Positions 8,809 to 18,890 of a DNA stretch of 64,000 nt are shown here, piece by piece (positions within the stretch are counted from its first letter, which is position 1; each line of letters begins with the position of its first letter). Where the stretch lies: assembly GCA_025989215.1 (NCBI GenBank), contig JAPDNP010000005.1, positions 231,275 to 295,274 on the forward strand, given 5' to 3'. The stretch is from Neisseriaceae bacterium JH1-16. Its GTDB lineage: Bacteria; Pseudomonadota; Gammaproteobacteria; Burkholderiales; Chromobacteriaceae. Both the position numbers and the translations under genes were made by a program. Below the pieces are notes generated by a model that ran no database searches, was not told where the DNA came from, and saw nothing but the letters and a program-made list of their open reading frames with translations.

Positions 8809-8840
8809 AAAACGGCACGCTCGTGAGCGTGCCGTTTTCC
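8809..8840. terminator. Rho-independent terminator
   Basis: A 12 bp stem (AACGGCACGCTC / GAGCGTGCCGTT) with a two-base loop follows the lipoprotein gene on the minus strand. Its stem nearly repeats that at 6691-6724. Confidence 0.8.
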
Positions 8841-8858
8841 CTGTCGATCGGAGCGATC

Positions 8859-9449
8859 TCAGCCCCAGCGCCAGCGCTGGTTGTTGCCGCCATTGCAGTC
8901 CCACACCATCACCTGCTGACCCGCCTGCGCACGACCGTCGCGCACGTCCAGGCACTTGCCGGTGAGCTGGCTGCGGATGCGCCCATCCCAGCCCATACTC
9001 CAGCGCTGGTTCTGCTGGCCGTTGCACGACCAGGCAATCACCCCGGCGCCGTTGCCGCGGTTGCCGCCCTGCACATCCAGGCAGCGGTCGCCGACCTTGA
9101 GCTGTTCGCCTTCCAGGCGGAAGCGCTGGTTGGCACCGCCGTTGCAGCTCCACAGGTTGGCCGAAGCGCCGTTGCGGATGCCGCCGTTCATGTCGAGACA
9201 CAGGCCGCCCAGCCCGACCAGCTGGCTGCCCGAGCCGGTATTGTTCGCGTCGTTGTCCTGCTGCTTGTTCTTGTTTTTGGACAACGCCACGCCGGCGGCG
9301 ATGCCCCCGAGCAGTGCCGCGCCGCCGATCATCAGGTCGCGGTTGCTGACCGAATTAGTGCTGGCGTTGTTGTTGCCGTAGGGATCGTTGGAGCTGACGC
9401 AGCCGGCCAGCGCGATGGACAGGCCTGCGATGAAGAACGGTTTGAACAT
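8859..9449 (-). CDS. Ricin-B-type lectin lipoprotein
   Basis: The 196-residue protein has a lipoprotein signal with lipobox LAGC (C17), an Asn-rich linker, a short Gly/Ala hydrophobic segment (about 42-55), then a ricin-B beta-trefoil. The trefoil has three CLD repeats and QRF, QRW and QRW motifs. It should be anchored in the outer or inner membrane and bind sugar chains. The Gly/Ala segment resembles a glycine-zipper. It is a paralogue of the secreted protein at 6753-7199. Confidence 0.88.
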   Translation of the reverse strand: MFKPFFIAGLSIALAGCVSSNDPYGNNNASTNSVSNRDLMIGGAALLGGIAAGVALSKNKNKQQDNDANNTGSGSQLVGLGGLCLDMNGGIRNGASANLWSCNGGANQRFRLEGEQLKVGDRCLDVQGGNRGNGAGVIAWSCNGQQNQRWSMGWDGRIRSQLTGKCLDVRDGRAQAGQQVMVWDCNGGNNQRWRWG

Positions 9450-9474
9450 GGATGAATCGGACCTCGCAAAACAA

Positions 9475-9525
9475 CGGGCCGCCCTTGGGCGGCCCGATCA
9501 ATGAAAAACGCGCCCCGGCGCGTCG
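9475..9525 (-). terminator. Tandem terminators downstream of hemL
   Basis: Read on the minus strand, the first hairpin (ACGCGCC / GGCGCGT, 9503-9525) ends in TTTTTC. A second (GGGCCGCCC / GGGCGGCCC, 9475-9497) ends in GTTGTTTT. Together they separate hemL from the lipoprotein gene downstream. Confidence 0.8.
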
Positions 9526-9573
9526 TTGTCTGTAAGCGCTGCTTGGCGCTTGCGTGACGGTGTGTGACCCGGC

Positions 9574-10854
9574 TCAGGCCACCTTGGCGAAGGCGCGGCG
9601 TGCGGCGTCCAGCGTCGCGGCGATGATCGCATCGTCGTGCGCGGCCGAGACGAAGCCGGCCTCGTAGCCGGACGGCGCCAGATACACGCCCTCGTCGAGC
9701 ATCGCGTGGAAGAAGCGCTTGAAGCGTTCCAGGTCGCTCTTCGTCACGTCGGCGTAGCCGTTCGGGATGGTGTCGCTGAAGTAGACGCCGAACATGCCGC
9801 CGACCGAGTCGGCACACATGGTCACGCCGGCGCTGTTGGCCGCTTCGGCCAAGCCTTGCGCCAGCTTGGCGGTCTGCGCCGACAGGTTTTCGTAGAAGCC
9901 CGGGCGCTGGATGATTTCCAGCGTCTTCAGGCCCGCCGCCACCGCTACCGGGTTACCGGACAGGGTGCCGGCCTGGTAGACGCCACCGAGCGGGGCGATC
10001 TTGCCCATGATGTCGGCACGGCCGCCGAACGCCGCCAGCGGCATGCCGCCGCCGACCACCTTGCCCAGCGTGGTCAGGTCGGGCTTGATGCCGTGCAGGC
10101 TCTGCGCGCAACCGAGCGCGACGCGGAAGCCGGTCATCACCTCGTCGTAGATCAGCACGGTGCCGTGCTGTTCGGTCAGCGCGCGCAGCGTCTTCACGAA
10201 CTCGGCCGACGGCTTGATCAGGTTCATATTGCCGGCGATCGGCTCGAGGATCACGCAGGCGATGCTGTCGCCGATCTCGGCGAAGGTCTTCGCCAGCTGC
10301 TCGACGTTGTTGTACTCCAGCACCAGGGTGTGGCGGGTGAAATCGGCCGGCACGCCGGCCGAGCTCGGGTTGCCGAAGGTGAGCAAGCCGGAGCCGGCCT
10401 TCACCAACAGGCTGTCGGAGTGGCCGTGGTAGCAGCCTTCGAATTTGATAATCGTGTCGCGGCCGGTGAAGCCGCGCGCCAGGCGGATCGCGCTCATCGT
10501 CGCCTCAGTGCCGGACGACACCAGGCGCACCTGCTCGACGCTCGGCACTAAGGAGCAGATCGCCTCGGCGATGTCGATCTCGGCCTCGGTCGGCGCGCCG
10601 AACGACAGGCCGCCGACGGCTGCCTGCTGTACCGCGGCGATCACTTCCGGGTGGGCGTGGCCGACGATGGCCGGGCCCCAGGAGCCGATGTAGTCGATGT
10701 ACTGCTTGCCGTCGGCATCCCAGAAATGGGCGCCGTTGGCGCGGGAGACGAAGCGCGGCGTGCCGCCGACGCTGCCGAAGGCGCGCACCGGCGAGTTCAC
10801 GCCGCCCGGGATGTGCGCCTTGGCGCGTTCGAACAGTTCGAGGTTGCGGGACAT
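9574..10854 (-). CDS. hemL: Glutamate-1-semialdehyde 2,1-aminomutase
   Basis: The 426-residue protein matches HemL in length and order. It begins with [19 protein letters not shown], has the gate region [16 protein letters not shown], the [12 protein letters not shown] motif and the Schiff-base lysine in [15 protein letters not shown]. It converts glutamate-1-semialdehyde to 5-aminolevulinate in tetrapyrrole synthesis. The start at 10854 follows GGAAACAAG; a longer frame adds 13 unrelated residues. hemJ lies close by on the same strand. Confidence 0.97.
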   Translation of the reverse strand: MSRNLELFERAKAHIPGGVNSPVRAFGSVGGTPRFVSRANGAHFWDADGKQYIDYIGSWGPAIVGHAHPEVIAAVQQAAVGGLSFGAPTEAEIDIAEAICSLVPSVEQVRLVSSGTEATMSAIRLARGFTGRDTIIKFEGCYHGHSDSLLVKAGSGLLTFGNPSSAGVPADFTRHTLVLEYNNVEQLAKTFAEIGDSIACVILEPIAGNMNLIKPSAEFVKTLRALTEQHGTVLIYDEVMTGFRVALGCAQSLHGIKPDLTTLGKVVGGGMPLAAFGGRADIMGKIAPLGGVYQAGTLSGNPVAVAAGLKTLEIIQRPGFYENLSAQTAKLAQGLAEAANSAGVTMCADSVGGMFGVYFSDTIPNGYADVTKSDLERFKRFFHAMLDEGVYLAPSGYEAGFVSAAHDDAIIAATLDAARRAFAKVA

Positions 10855-10929
10855 CTTGTTTCCTTCATTGTTCGCCGCGGCAGCACAGGGCATCCCTGGC
10901 GCGTCGGCGCGGTTTCCGTGTGGAGCCGA

Positions 10930-11400
10930 TCAGTCTTTCGGCCAACGGGTGTACGGGTGGGTGCTCAGATAGGCGTTGGTGTAGCGGCCGTCCTGGGTCA
11001 CCTCGCTGCCGATCCACGCCGGCACCTCAAATGCGGTAGCCTCGTCGGGCAGCTCGATCTCGGCCAGCACCAGGCCGGCGTTGTCGCCGAAGAACTCGTC
11101 GACCTCCCAGATGAAGCCCTGGTAGGCGATCTTGTAGCGGATCTTGTCGACCACCATCGGGCACATCGCCCCCATCATCGTGTCGGCGTCGCCGCGCGGG
11201 ATCGGGTATTCGAACTCGTGGCGGCTGGCCGCGCTGATCTGGCTCTTCAGCGTCAGCCAGGCCTGCTCGCCCACCACTCGCACCCGCACGGTGCGCGCCG
11301 GGTCGACCGACATATATCCCTGGCGGTAGCGCTCGCCGACCGCGCCGACGCGCCAGGCGTCGCCCTCCACCAGATAACGACGTTCAATTTCCAGAGCCAT
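10930..11400 (-). CDS. CYTH domain protein (inorganic triphosphatase-like)
   Basis: The 156-residue protein starts MALEIERRYLV, the ExExK-like signature strand of the CYTH (triphosphate tunnel metalloenzyme) fold. It continues with YRQGY, RVRV, LTLKSQ and FEVDEF-like acidic/basic strands. Relatives cleave inorganic tripolyphosphate or act as adenylate cyclases; the short stand-alone type is usually a triphosphatase. The ATG at 11400 is preferred over a TTG two codons upstream because an AGGA precedes it. The 3' end carries a TTGGCCGAA motif. Confidence 0.88.
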   Translation of the reverse strand: MALEIERRYLVEGDAWRVGAVGERYRQGYMSVDPARTVRVRVVGEQAWLTLKSQISAASRHEFEYPIPRGDADTMMGAMCPMVVDKIRYKIAYQGFIWEVDEFFGDNAGLVLAEIELPDEATAFEVPAWIGSEVTQDGRYTNAYLSTHPYTRWPKD

Positions 11401-11439
11401 GCTCAATCCTTCCTACCAGCCGCCCCCGCGGGCGCGGCC

Positions 11440-11856
11440 TCAAAACGGTTTCAAAACTACCAGAAACACCACCGCGAACATCACCAGCACCGGCGCCTCG
11501 TTGAACACCCGGTACCAGCGGTGGCTGTGCCGGTTCTCACCGGCGGCGAACGCTTTCAGCAGCCGGCCACACCAGCCGTGATAGCCGATCAGCCCCGCCA
11601 CCAGCGCGAGCTTGGCGTGCAGCCAGCCGCCGGCAAAGCCGAAGCCGAACATCAGCCACAGCCCGAACAGCACCGCCAAGGCCCCCAGCGGCGTCATGAA
11701 GCGGAACAGCTTGCGCGCCATCAACAGCAGCCGCTCGCGTTCGGCCGACGTTTCGGCCATCGCCAGGTTCACAAAGAGCCGCGGCAGGTAAAACAGCCCG
11801 GCGAACCAGGCGATCACGAAACAGATGTGCAGAGCCTTCAGCACCGGGTAACTCAT
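11440..11856 (-). CDS. hemJ: Protoporphyrinogen IX oxidase HemJ (UPF0093 family)
   Basis: The 138-residue protein has four predicted membrane helices. It carries the HemJ pattern: H10 in KALHICFVIAWFAGLFYLPR, then KLALVAGLIGYHGWCGRLLK near residues 82-101. HemJ oxidises protoporphyrinogen IX in the inner membrane in bacteria lacking HemG/HemY. It overlaps the upstream YjbR gene by four bases (ATGA), so the two are translated together. CopD-like proteins are an alternative, but the motifs favour HemJ. Confidence 0.85.
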   Translation of the reverse strand: MSYPVLKALHICFVIAWFAGLFYLPRLFVNLAMAETSAERERLLLMARKLFRFMTPLGALAVLFGLWLMFGFGFAGGWLHAKLALVAGLIGYHGWCGRLLKAFAAGENRHSHRWYRVFNEAPVLVMFAVVFLVVLKPF

Positions 11857-12197
11857 GCGATCGCTCCGAGTTCGCGCTGGGTGCGTTTGGGCAGCTTCGC
11901 CACCACCAGTTGCCAGGACTGCGCGATGCCGTCCTTCAGCGCCGCCATATCGAGCGCGGCGCAGTCGTCGACCCGCACCCAGCGCGCCCGCGCCAGGTAC
12001 GGCGCCGGCCGCACCCCGGGCAGGTCGGTCAGCGCCAGGAAGTCGTCGTCGCCGACCTTGTAGTTGACCCGCTCCTCGCCGACGATGCAGAACATCTTGC
12101 CGGCCACCGACACCACGTCCACGCCCCACTTGATGTCGTGGCTGGCGCCGGGCAGGGTCAGCGCGTGGGCGAGCAGCGCAGCGGTATCGGGCTTCAC
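11853..12197 (-). CDS. MmcQ/YjbR family protein
   Basis: The 114-residue protein is of the small YjbR fold. It contains the typical GASHDIKWGVDVVSVAGKMFC core and a C-terminal helix with LPKRTQREL. The start is GTG at 12197, overlapping the stop of the protease gene as GTGA. Members bind DNA in a CyaY-like fold, but their role is unclear. It forms an operon with the protease and hemJ. Confidence 0.88.
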   Translation of the reverse strand: MKPDTAALLAHALTLPGASHDIKWGVDVVSVAGKMFCIVGEERVNYKVGDDDFLALTDLPGVRPAPYLARARWVRVDDCAALDMAALKDGIAQSWQLVVAKLPKRTQRELGAIA

Positions 12198-13024
12198 GGG
12201 GCGTTCCGGTACTTGTTCTTGGCCGCCTGGTACAACGGCATCACCTGCGGCAGGTGCGACTGCAGGTCCTGGATCCGCGTCGCGCTGGACGGGTGGGTGG
12301 ACAACAATTCGACGCTGCCGCCCTGGTCGAGCTGCTGCATCTTGCGCCACACATTCACCGCCGCCTCTGGGTTGTAGCCGGCCCGCGCCATCAGCTCCAG
12401 CCCCATCGTGTCGGCCTCGCTCTCCATGGTGCGCGAGAACGGCAGGGTGAGCGCGTACTTGCTCGCCATGTTCACCAGCCCCATCGTCTCGCCGGATAGG
12501 CCGGCGATCGCGCCGACGATAGACAGCCCCTGCTGCTTGGCCACCTCCTGCGACAGCTGCTCGCGGCTGTGCTCGCGCAGCGCATGCGAAATCTCGTGGC
12601 CCATCACCGCTGCCAGCTCGTCGTCGGTCAGCTTCAGCTTGTCGATCAGGCCGCTGTACACACCGATCTTGCCGCCGGGCATGCAGAACGCGTTGACCTC
12701 GTCGCTCTGGAACACATTCACCTGCCACTGCCAGCCGACTGCGTCCGGTCGGAACACCCCGACCTGCGCGATCAGGCGCCGCGAAATCGCGTTGACCCGC
12801 TTCACGTAGGTCTTGTTGGTGTTGAGCGCACCGCCCGAGCGCGCCTTGCTCACCGTCTGGTTGTAGGCCAGCGCCGAGCCCTGGTTCACCTCGGCGGACG
12901 ACACCAGCAACAGCTGGCTGCGCGACGAATTGGTCGCGCCCCCCAGCGTCGTGCTCTGGCAACCGGCCAGCAGGCCCGTGCCGATGACAGCGGTCAGACT
13001 CAGACAAATCAGGCGTTGACGCAT
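12194..13024 (-). CDS. M48-family metalloprotease lipoprotein (LoiP/YggG-like)
   Basis: The 276-residue protein has a lipobox LLAGC (C22) and the zinc-protease motif HEISH (143-147), with the third ligand in ESEAD about 60 residues later. This is the LoiP/BepA-like class that degrades or repairs outer-membrane proteins from the periplasmic face. The alternating R/H around SHALREHS and the STHPSSATRI tail are typical. It heads the run protease-yjbR-hemJ. Confidence 0.93.
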   Translation of the reverse strand: MRQRLICLSLTAVIGTGLLAGCQSTTLGGATNSSRSQLLLVSSAEVNQGSALAYNQTVSKARSGGALNTNKTYVKRVNAISRRLIAQVGVFRPDAVGWQWQVNVFQSDEVNAFCMPGGKIGVYSGLIDKLKLTDDELAAVMGHEISHALREHSREQLSQEVAKQQGLSIVGAIAGLSGETMGLVNMASKYALTLPFSRTMESEADTMGLELMARAGYNPEAAVNVWRKMQQLDQGGSVELLSTHPSSATRIQDLQSHLPQVMPLYQAAKNKYRNAP

Positions 13025-13048
13025 CGTGATGGCTCCCTGGCAGTCGGA

Positions 13049-13213
13049 TCAGATCTCGATCATCTCGAAGTCTTCCTTGCGGGCGTCGCAGTCCGGGCAA
13101 GTCCAGTTCGGCGGAACGTCTTCCCAAAGAGTCCCCGGTGCAATCCCGTCCTCCGGACGGCCGGCTTCCTCGTCGTAGATGAAACCGCAAATCAGACACA
13201 TCCAGGTACGCAT
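13049..13213 (-). CDS. rubA: Rubredoxin
   Basis: The 54-residue protein has the two iron-binding knuckles C6-x2-C9-G and C39-P-x-C42, with the usual FIYDEEAG and WEDVPPNW segments. It is a one-electron carrier with a single Fe(Cys)4 site. The ATG at 13213 follows GGACAAAGC; a longer frame would add 21 unrelated residues. It is divergent from thiD. The electron partner is not evident here. Confidence 0.95.
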   Translation of the reverse strand: MRTWMCLICGFIYDEEAGRPEDGIAPGTLWEDVPPNWTCPDCDARKEDFEMIEI

Positions 13214-13356
13214 GCTTTGTCCTAACGCTCGGGTAAAATGAATATTGTAATGGCAAATGGTGCCGGCGTTGCTCATCGCGGCGCGGGGCTTGCCGGCCGG
13301 CCGGTTTCACGCTTGAATGCCGGCAGGATAGACACCGACAACGACGAGGGTACGCC

Positions 13357-14208
13357 TTGAGCACGTCCATACTTCTGCCCCCGGTAGTAATGAGCCTGGG
13401 AGGCTCCGACCCGTCCGGCGGCGCCGGCCTGCAGGCCGACATCCTGACCCTGGCGAGCCTCGGCTGCCACCCGCTGTCGGTCATCACCGCGATCACCGCA
13501 CAGGACAGCAGCGGCGTCGCCGACATGCTGGTGATGGACGCCGAATGGGTGCTCGACCAGGCACGGCTGCTGCTCGAAGACATGCGCATTGCCGCGTTCA
13601 AGGTCGGCCTGATCGGCAGCGTCGAGAACGTGGCCGCGATCACCGAACTGGTGTCCGACTACCCGGACGTACCGCTGATCCTCGACCCGATCCTCGCCAG
13701 CGGCGCCGGCCACGAATTCGCCGACGAGGAGCTGATCGAAGCGCTACGCGACCTGCTGCTGCCGCAGGTCACCGTGCTGACGCCGAACAGCCACGAGGCG
13801 CGCCGCCTCGCCGTCAACGACCCGGACGAGGAAGATGGCCTGGAGTTGAACGACGCGGCGCGCCGGCTTACCGCGCTCGGCTGCGAATACGTACTGGTCA
13901 CCGGCGCCCACGACAATACCCGCCAGGTCACCAACACCCTGTACCACGGCGCCGGCATCGTGCGCGCCGACCACTGGGAGCGGCTGCCGGCCAGCTATCA
14001 CGGCGCCGGCAGCACGCTGGCCGCCGCGATCGCCGGCATGCTCGCCAGCGGCGCCCAGGTGCCCGAGGCGGTGCGCGAAGCGCAGGAATACACCTGGCAG
14101 ACGCTGAAGAATGCGTTCCGTCCCGGCATGGGCCAGCACATCCCCGACCGGCTGTTCTGGGCGCGCGGCGGCGTCGATGAGGAGGATGAGGGCACTCAAC
14201 CCGGCTGA
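13357..14208 (+). CDS. thiD: Hydroxymethylpyrimidine/phosphomethylpyrimidine kinase
   Basis: The 283-residue ribokinase-family protein has the ThiD signature GGSDPSGGAGLQAD (15-28) and a C-terminal GAGSTLAAAIAG motif. In ThiD the corresponding motif is usually GTGCTLSSAIAA, so the G-A-G-S variant is slightly unusual. It phosphorylates HMP and HMP-P for thiamine synthesis. Translation most likely begins at TTG 13357 after GAGGGTACGCC. thiC lies 16 kb away behind a TPP riboswitch; no riboswitch is seen here. Confidence 0.9.
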   Translation: MSTSILLPPVVMSLGGSDPSGGAGLQADILTLASLGCHPLSVITAITAQDSSGVADMLVMDAEWVLDQARLLLEDMRIAAFKVGLIGSVENVAAITELVSDYPDVPLILDPILASGAGHEFADEELIEALRDLLLPQVTVLTPNSHEARRLAVNDPDEEDGLELNDAARRLTALGCEYVLVTGAHDNTRQVTNTLYHGAGIVRADHWERLPASYHGAGSTLAAAIAGMLASGAQVPEAVREAQEYTWQTLKNAFRPGMGQHIPDRLFWARGGVDEEDEGTQPG

Positions 14209-14238
14209 CCGTCCCACTGCTGAAAACCCCTTCCACCG

Positions 14239-14276
14239 ACGCCGTCGCGCTGCCCAGCCCGACGGCGTTGTCTTTT
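14239..14276 (+). terminator. thiD terminator
   Basis: ACGCCGTCG and CGACGGCGT form a 9 bp stem followed by TGTCTTTT. The T run runs directly into the sigma-54 promoter of the urease operon. Confidence 0.75.
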
Positions 14277-14291
14277 GGCACGCTTGTTGCT
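14275..14291 (+). promoter_or_regulatory. Sigma-54 (RpoN) promoter of the urease operon
   Basis: The bases TTGGCACG-CTTG-TTGCT match the -24/-12 consensus (TTGGCACG, N4, TTGCW) at every defined position, with the required 10 bases between GG and GC. Transcription would start near 14302, giving a leader of about 225 nt before ureD. An NtrC-type activator is expected from the biology; its site was not located. Confidence 0.85.
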
Positions 14292-14528
14292 AATACCCAA
14301 CCATAAGCACGCTCTGCGGCTAGTCCCGCCGACCCGCTCCCATGTCAACCGCTAAGCTTTACAAACCGTTACGCTTTTTGAAATGCGTTTCCAAAAAACG
14401 CAACGTAGTCTCTTGACATAAAAATGCTTGCTGACCAACCCCACGGCGGTCAGTACCGTGCCCGCACGACGCGCCTACCCGGCCCTCTGCCCCGCAACGG
14501 TGACCGCCCACGATGCAGCCAACGCCTT

Positions 14529-15383
14529 ATGCACCGCGATCTACCCACGGCCGCGACCGGCCTGTTGCCCGGCTGGACTGCCCGGCTGGAACTGGGCTAT
14601 GCCCGGCATGGTGAACGCACCATTCCGGTGCATCGCCGCCATTTCGGCCCGCTTCGGGTGCAGAAACACTTCCACCCCGAACCGACCGGCGGGGTCTGCC
14701 ACCAGATCCTGGTGCACCCGCCCGGCGGCATCGCCGGCGGCGACATCCTCACCTTCGACATCGACCTCGCCAGCGGCGCCCACGCGCTGCTGACCAGCCC
14801 CGGCGCCGCCAAGTGGTACCGCGCCCACGGCCGCGCCGCCAGCCAGACGCTGCAGGCCCGTCTGGCCGAAGACGCCGTGCTCGAATGGCTGCCGCAGGAA
14901 ACCATCCTGTTCGACGGCAGCGATACCACGCTCACCAACCATTTCGAACTCACAGGCGATGCCCGGCTGATCTACAGCGACGTGGTCTGCCTGGGCCGCC
15001 CGGCCGCCAACGAGCGCTTCGCCACCGGCCAATGGCGTCAGGACAGCCGCATCGTGCGCGACGGCCGGCTGATCTGGGCCGAGCCGGTGCGCCTGGCAGG
15101 CGCCGACCCGCTGCTCGACAGCCGCATCGGCCTCGCCGGCCACAGCGTGGTCGGCACGCTGTTGTTCGCCGGGCCGAAGCTGCCGGCCGAGCTCACCGCC
15201 GCCTGCCGCGAGCTGAACGCCGACGGCCTGCTCGCGATCAGCCAGCTTCCCGAACTGTGGGTGGCGCGCTTTCTCGGCGACTCCGCCGAAGCCGCCCACA
15301 CCGCTTTTCGCCAACTCTGGCGCCTGATCCGCCCCGAGGCCGTCGGCCTCGACGCGGTGGCGCCGCGCATCTGGAACACCTGA
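14529..15383 (+). CDS. ureD: Urease accessory protein UreD
   Basis: The 284-residue protein shows the UreD core: [36 protein letters not shown] and [11 protein letters not shown]. UreD (UreH) binds apo-urease and, with UreF and UreG, opens the path for nickel loading. The ATG at 14529 gives the family's usual length; a longer frame from 14424 would add 35 residues of unlikely composition. The Shine-Dalgarno site is weak. It is the first gene behind the sigma-54 promoter. Confidence 0.94.
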   Translation: MHRDLPTAATGLLPGWTARLELGYARHGERTIPVHRRHFGPLRVQKHFHPEPTGGVCHQILVHPPGGIAGGDILTFDIDLASGAHALLTSPGAAKWYRAHGRAASQTLQARLAEDAVLEWLPQETILFDGSDTTLTNHFELTGDARLIYSDVVCLGRPAANERFATGQWRQDSRIVRDGRLIWAEPVRLAGADPLLDSRIGLAGHSVVGTLLFAGPKLPAELTAACRELNADGLLAISQLPELWVARFLGDSAEAAHTAFRQLWRLIRPEAVGLDAVAPRIWNT

Positions 15384-15384
15384 T

Positions 15385-15687
15385 ATGGACCTGACCCCCC
15401 GCGAGAAGGACAAGCTGCTGATCTTCACCGCCGCGCTGGTCGCCGAACGGCGCCGCGACCGCGGCCTGAAGCTCAACTACCCGGAGACGGTGGCGCTGAT
15501 TTCGGCCGCCATCATGGAAGGCGCGCGCGACGGCCAGACCGTCGCCGAGCTGATGCACTACGGCACCACCATCCTCGGCCGCGACCAGGTGATGGACGGC
15601 GTGCCGGAGATGATCCCCGACATCCAGGTCGAGGCCACCTTCCCGGACGGCACCAAGCTGGTCACCGTCCACCAGCCGATACCCTGA
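15385..15687 (+). CDS. ureA: Urease subunit gamma
   Basis: The 100-residue protein is a typical Ure[25 protein letters not shown]-like core and [15 protein letters not shown] end. It is the smallest structural subunit of the (alpha-beta-gamma)3 urease. The ATG follows the ureD stop by only one base, so translation is probably coupled. Confidence 0.98.
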   Translation: MDLTPREKDKLLIFTAALVAERRRDRGLKLNYPETVALISAAIMEGARDGQTVAELMHYGTTILGRDQVMDGVPEMIPDIQVEATFPDGTKLVTVHQPIP

Positions 15688-15694
15688 GGCCGCT

Positions 15695-16228
15695 GTGACC
15701 ATCCTGCCGCTACCGGCCACAAGCTTGGCCGAACACCGCGACGCGCTGGCCCGGCTGCTCATCGACAGCGTCGAGCACGGCACCTCGATCGGCTTCGTGC
15801 TGCCGATCACGCTCGCCACCGCCCAGGCCTGGGTCGATGGCCTCACCGCCTCGCTAGCCGACTGCTCACGCCGGCTGTGGCTGGCGCTCGATGACGACGG
15901 CCGCCTGCTCGGCAGCGTGCAGCTGGAGCTGGCGCAGCGCCAGAACGGCACCAACCGTGCCGAGGTGCAGAAGCTGATGGTGGCGAGCGGCCAGCGCCGC
16001 CAGGGCACTGCGCGCCGGCTGATGGCGGCGCTGGAAGCCGAGGCACTGGCGCTCGAACGCGGTCTGCTCTACCTCGACACCGAGGCCGGCTCGCCGGCCG
16101 AAGCGTTCTACCGCTCGCTCGGCTACCAGTACCTCGGCGGACTACCCGACTACGCCTGCGGACCGGACGGCCAGTTCCGCCCCAACGCGATCTATTTCAA
16201 GACCCTGTTCCGGAGAAATACCCAATGA
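15695..16228 (+). CDS. GNAT N-acetyltransferase inside the urease operon
   Basis: The 177-residue protein has a GNAT acetyl-CoA site ([23 protein letters not shown], about 88-110) and the C-terminal [16 protein letters not shown] segment. It starts at GTG 15695, seven bases after ureA, and overlaps ureB by four bases (ATGA), so it is part of the operon. A GNAT at the same place, between ureA and ureB, is known in Pseudomonas. It is not needed for urease assembly in other bacteria; its substrate here is unknown. Confidence 0.88.
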   Translation: MTILPLPATSLAEHRDALARLLIDSVEHGTSIGFVLPITLATAQAWVDGLTASLADCSRRLWLALDDDGRLLGSVQLELAQRQNGTNRAEVQKLMVASGQRRQGTARRLMAALEAEALALERGLLYLDTEAGSPAEAFYRSLGYQYLGGLPDYACGPDGQFRPNAIYFKTLFRRNTQ

Positions 16229-16529
16229 TTCCCGGTGAACTCATCGCCCAACCGGGCGATATCGAACTCAACGTCGGCCGCGCCACGGTGACGCTGACCG
16301 TCGCCAATACCGGCGACCGGCCGATCCAGGTCGGCTCGCACTACCACTTCGCCGAGACCAACCCGGCGCTGGCGTTCGACCGCGCCGCCGCACGCGGCTT
16401 CCGCCTCAACATCGCCGCCGGCACCGCGGTACGCTTCGAGCCGGGCCAGACCCGCACCGTCGAGCTGGTCGCGCTGGCGGGCAAACGCCGCGTGGTCGGT
16501 TTCCGCGGCGACGTGATGGGAGCACTGTG

Positions 16530-16530
<1 letters not shown>
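16225..16530 (+). CDS. ureB: Urease subunit beta
   Basis: The 101-residue protein is a classic Ure[17 protein letters not shown] start, [16 protein letters not shown] centre and FRGDVMGAL end. It packs against UreC in the urease trimer. It overlaps the GNAT gene upstream and touches ureC downstream. Confidence 0.98.
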
Positions 16531-18230
<1,700 letters not shown>

Positions 18231-18343
18231 AAGCCCGTTCAGAGTCCGTCGTGAACGGGCCTCAGCGGGGTGAAGAGCAGCGCAGAAACCGGAGTGGACA
18301 TGGAGTCCATGAGGATTTCGAGCAGCTCATGATCCCCGCTGAG
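18231..18343 (+). repeat. Structured intercistronic element between ureC and ureE
   Basis: Two inverted repeats stand in tandem. GCCCGTTCA / TGAACGGGC (18233-18260) follows the ureC stop and has no T run. CTCAGCGGGG (18261-18270) pairs perfectly with CCCCGCTGAG (18334-18343) around 63 bases that contain ATGGAGTCCAT and GAGGATTTCGAGCA. Sequences of the form CCGGAGTGNAC ... GAGGATTTCGAGCA recur as extragenic palindromes in other proteobacteria (from memory). The gap within an otherwise tight operon suggests an inserted repeat or an mRNA-processing site. Confidence 0.6.
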
Positions 18344-18386
18344 TCCCGTGCAACAGGACTATGAATGGGCGACTGAGAGGACTGTC

Positions 18387-18890
18387 ATGCTGGTACTAAC
18401 CCGCACCATCGACACCGCCGAACGCATAGACGACACCCTGTCGCTGACCTTCGAGCTGCGCCAGAAGAGCCGGCTGCGCACCCGCGCCGCCTCCGGCGAG
18501 GAGATCGGCCTGTTCCTGGAACGTGGCCAGTTGCTACGTGACGGTGCGCTGCTCGGCGCCGAGGACGGCCGGGTGGTCGAGGTGCACGCCGCGATCGAGA
18601 CGCTCAGCCACGTGGTGGCCGCAAGCGCCACCGAGCTGGCGCGCGCCGCCTACCACCTGGGCAACCGCCACGTGCCGGTCGAGGTCGGCGACGGCTGGCT
18701 GCGCCTCGCCTGCGACCACGTGCTGATCGACATGCTGGAGCGCCACTTCGACGTGACGCTCAGCACCGTCGAGGCACCGTTCAACCCCGAGACCGGCGCC
18801 TACGGCGGCGGCCACCACCATTCGCACGGCCAGGAGGCCGAATTCCACTACGCGCCGAAACTGCACCAGTTCGCCAAGGCGCAGCCATGA
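18387..18890 (+). CDS. ureE: Urease accessory protein UreE
   Basis: The 167-residue nickel metallochaperone has the UreE N-domain, a C-domain with ERHFDVTLSTVEAPFNPETGAYGGG, and a histidine-rich tail (HHHSHGQEAEFHYAPKLHQ) for nickel binding. The ATG at 18387 after GAGAGGACTGTC fits the family start; an upstream frame adds 13 residues. It overlaps ureF by four bases. Confidence 0.96.
   Translation: MLVLTRTIDTAERIDDTLSLTFELRQKSRLRTRAASGEEIGLFLERGQLLRDGALLGAEDGRVVEVHAAIETLSHVVAASATELARAAYHLGNRHVPVEVGDGWLRLACDHVLIDMLERHFDVTLSTVEAPFNPETGAYGGGHHHSHGQEAEFHYAPKLHQFAKAQP

Noticed and set aside
11853-13643. A 596-codon minus-strand frame through the yjbR, protease and rubredoxin genes
   Set aside because: Only its last 114 codons match a family (YjbR, starting at GTG 12197); the rest is out-of-frame shadow of the M48 protease.
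14413-14440. TTGACA at 14413 as a second, sigma-70 urease promoter
   Set aside because: No acceptable -10 hexamer lies 16-18 bases downstream.
14483-14505. CTGCCCCGCAACGGTGACC before ureD looks like the B12 box of cobalamin riboswitches
   Set aside because: One C is missing, and neither the upstream GGTGNNANNCC stem nor the downstream GGAGACCTGCC piece is present.
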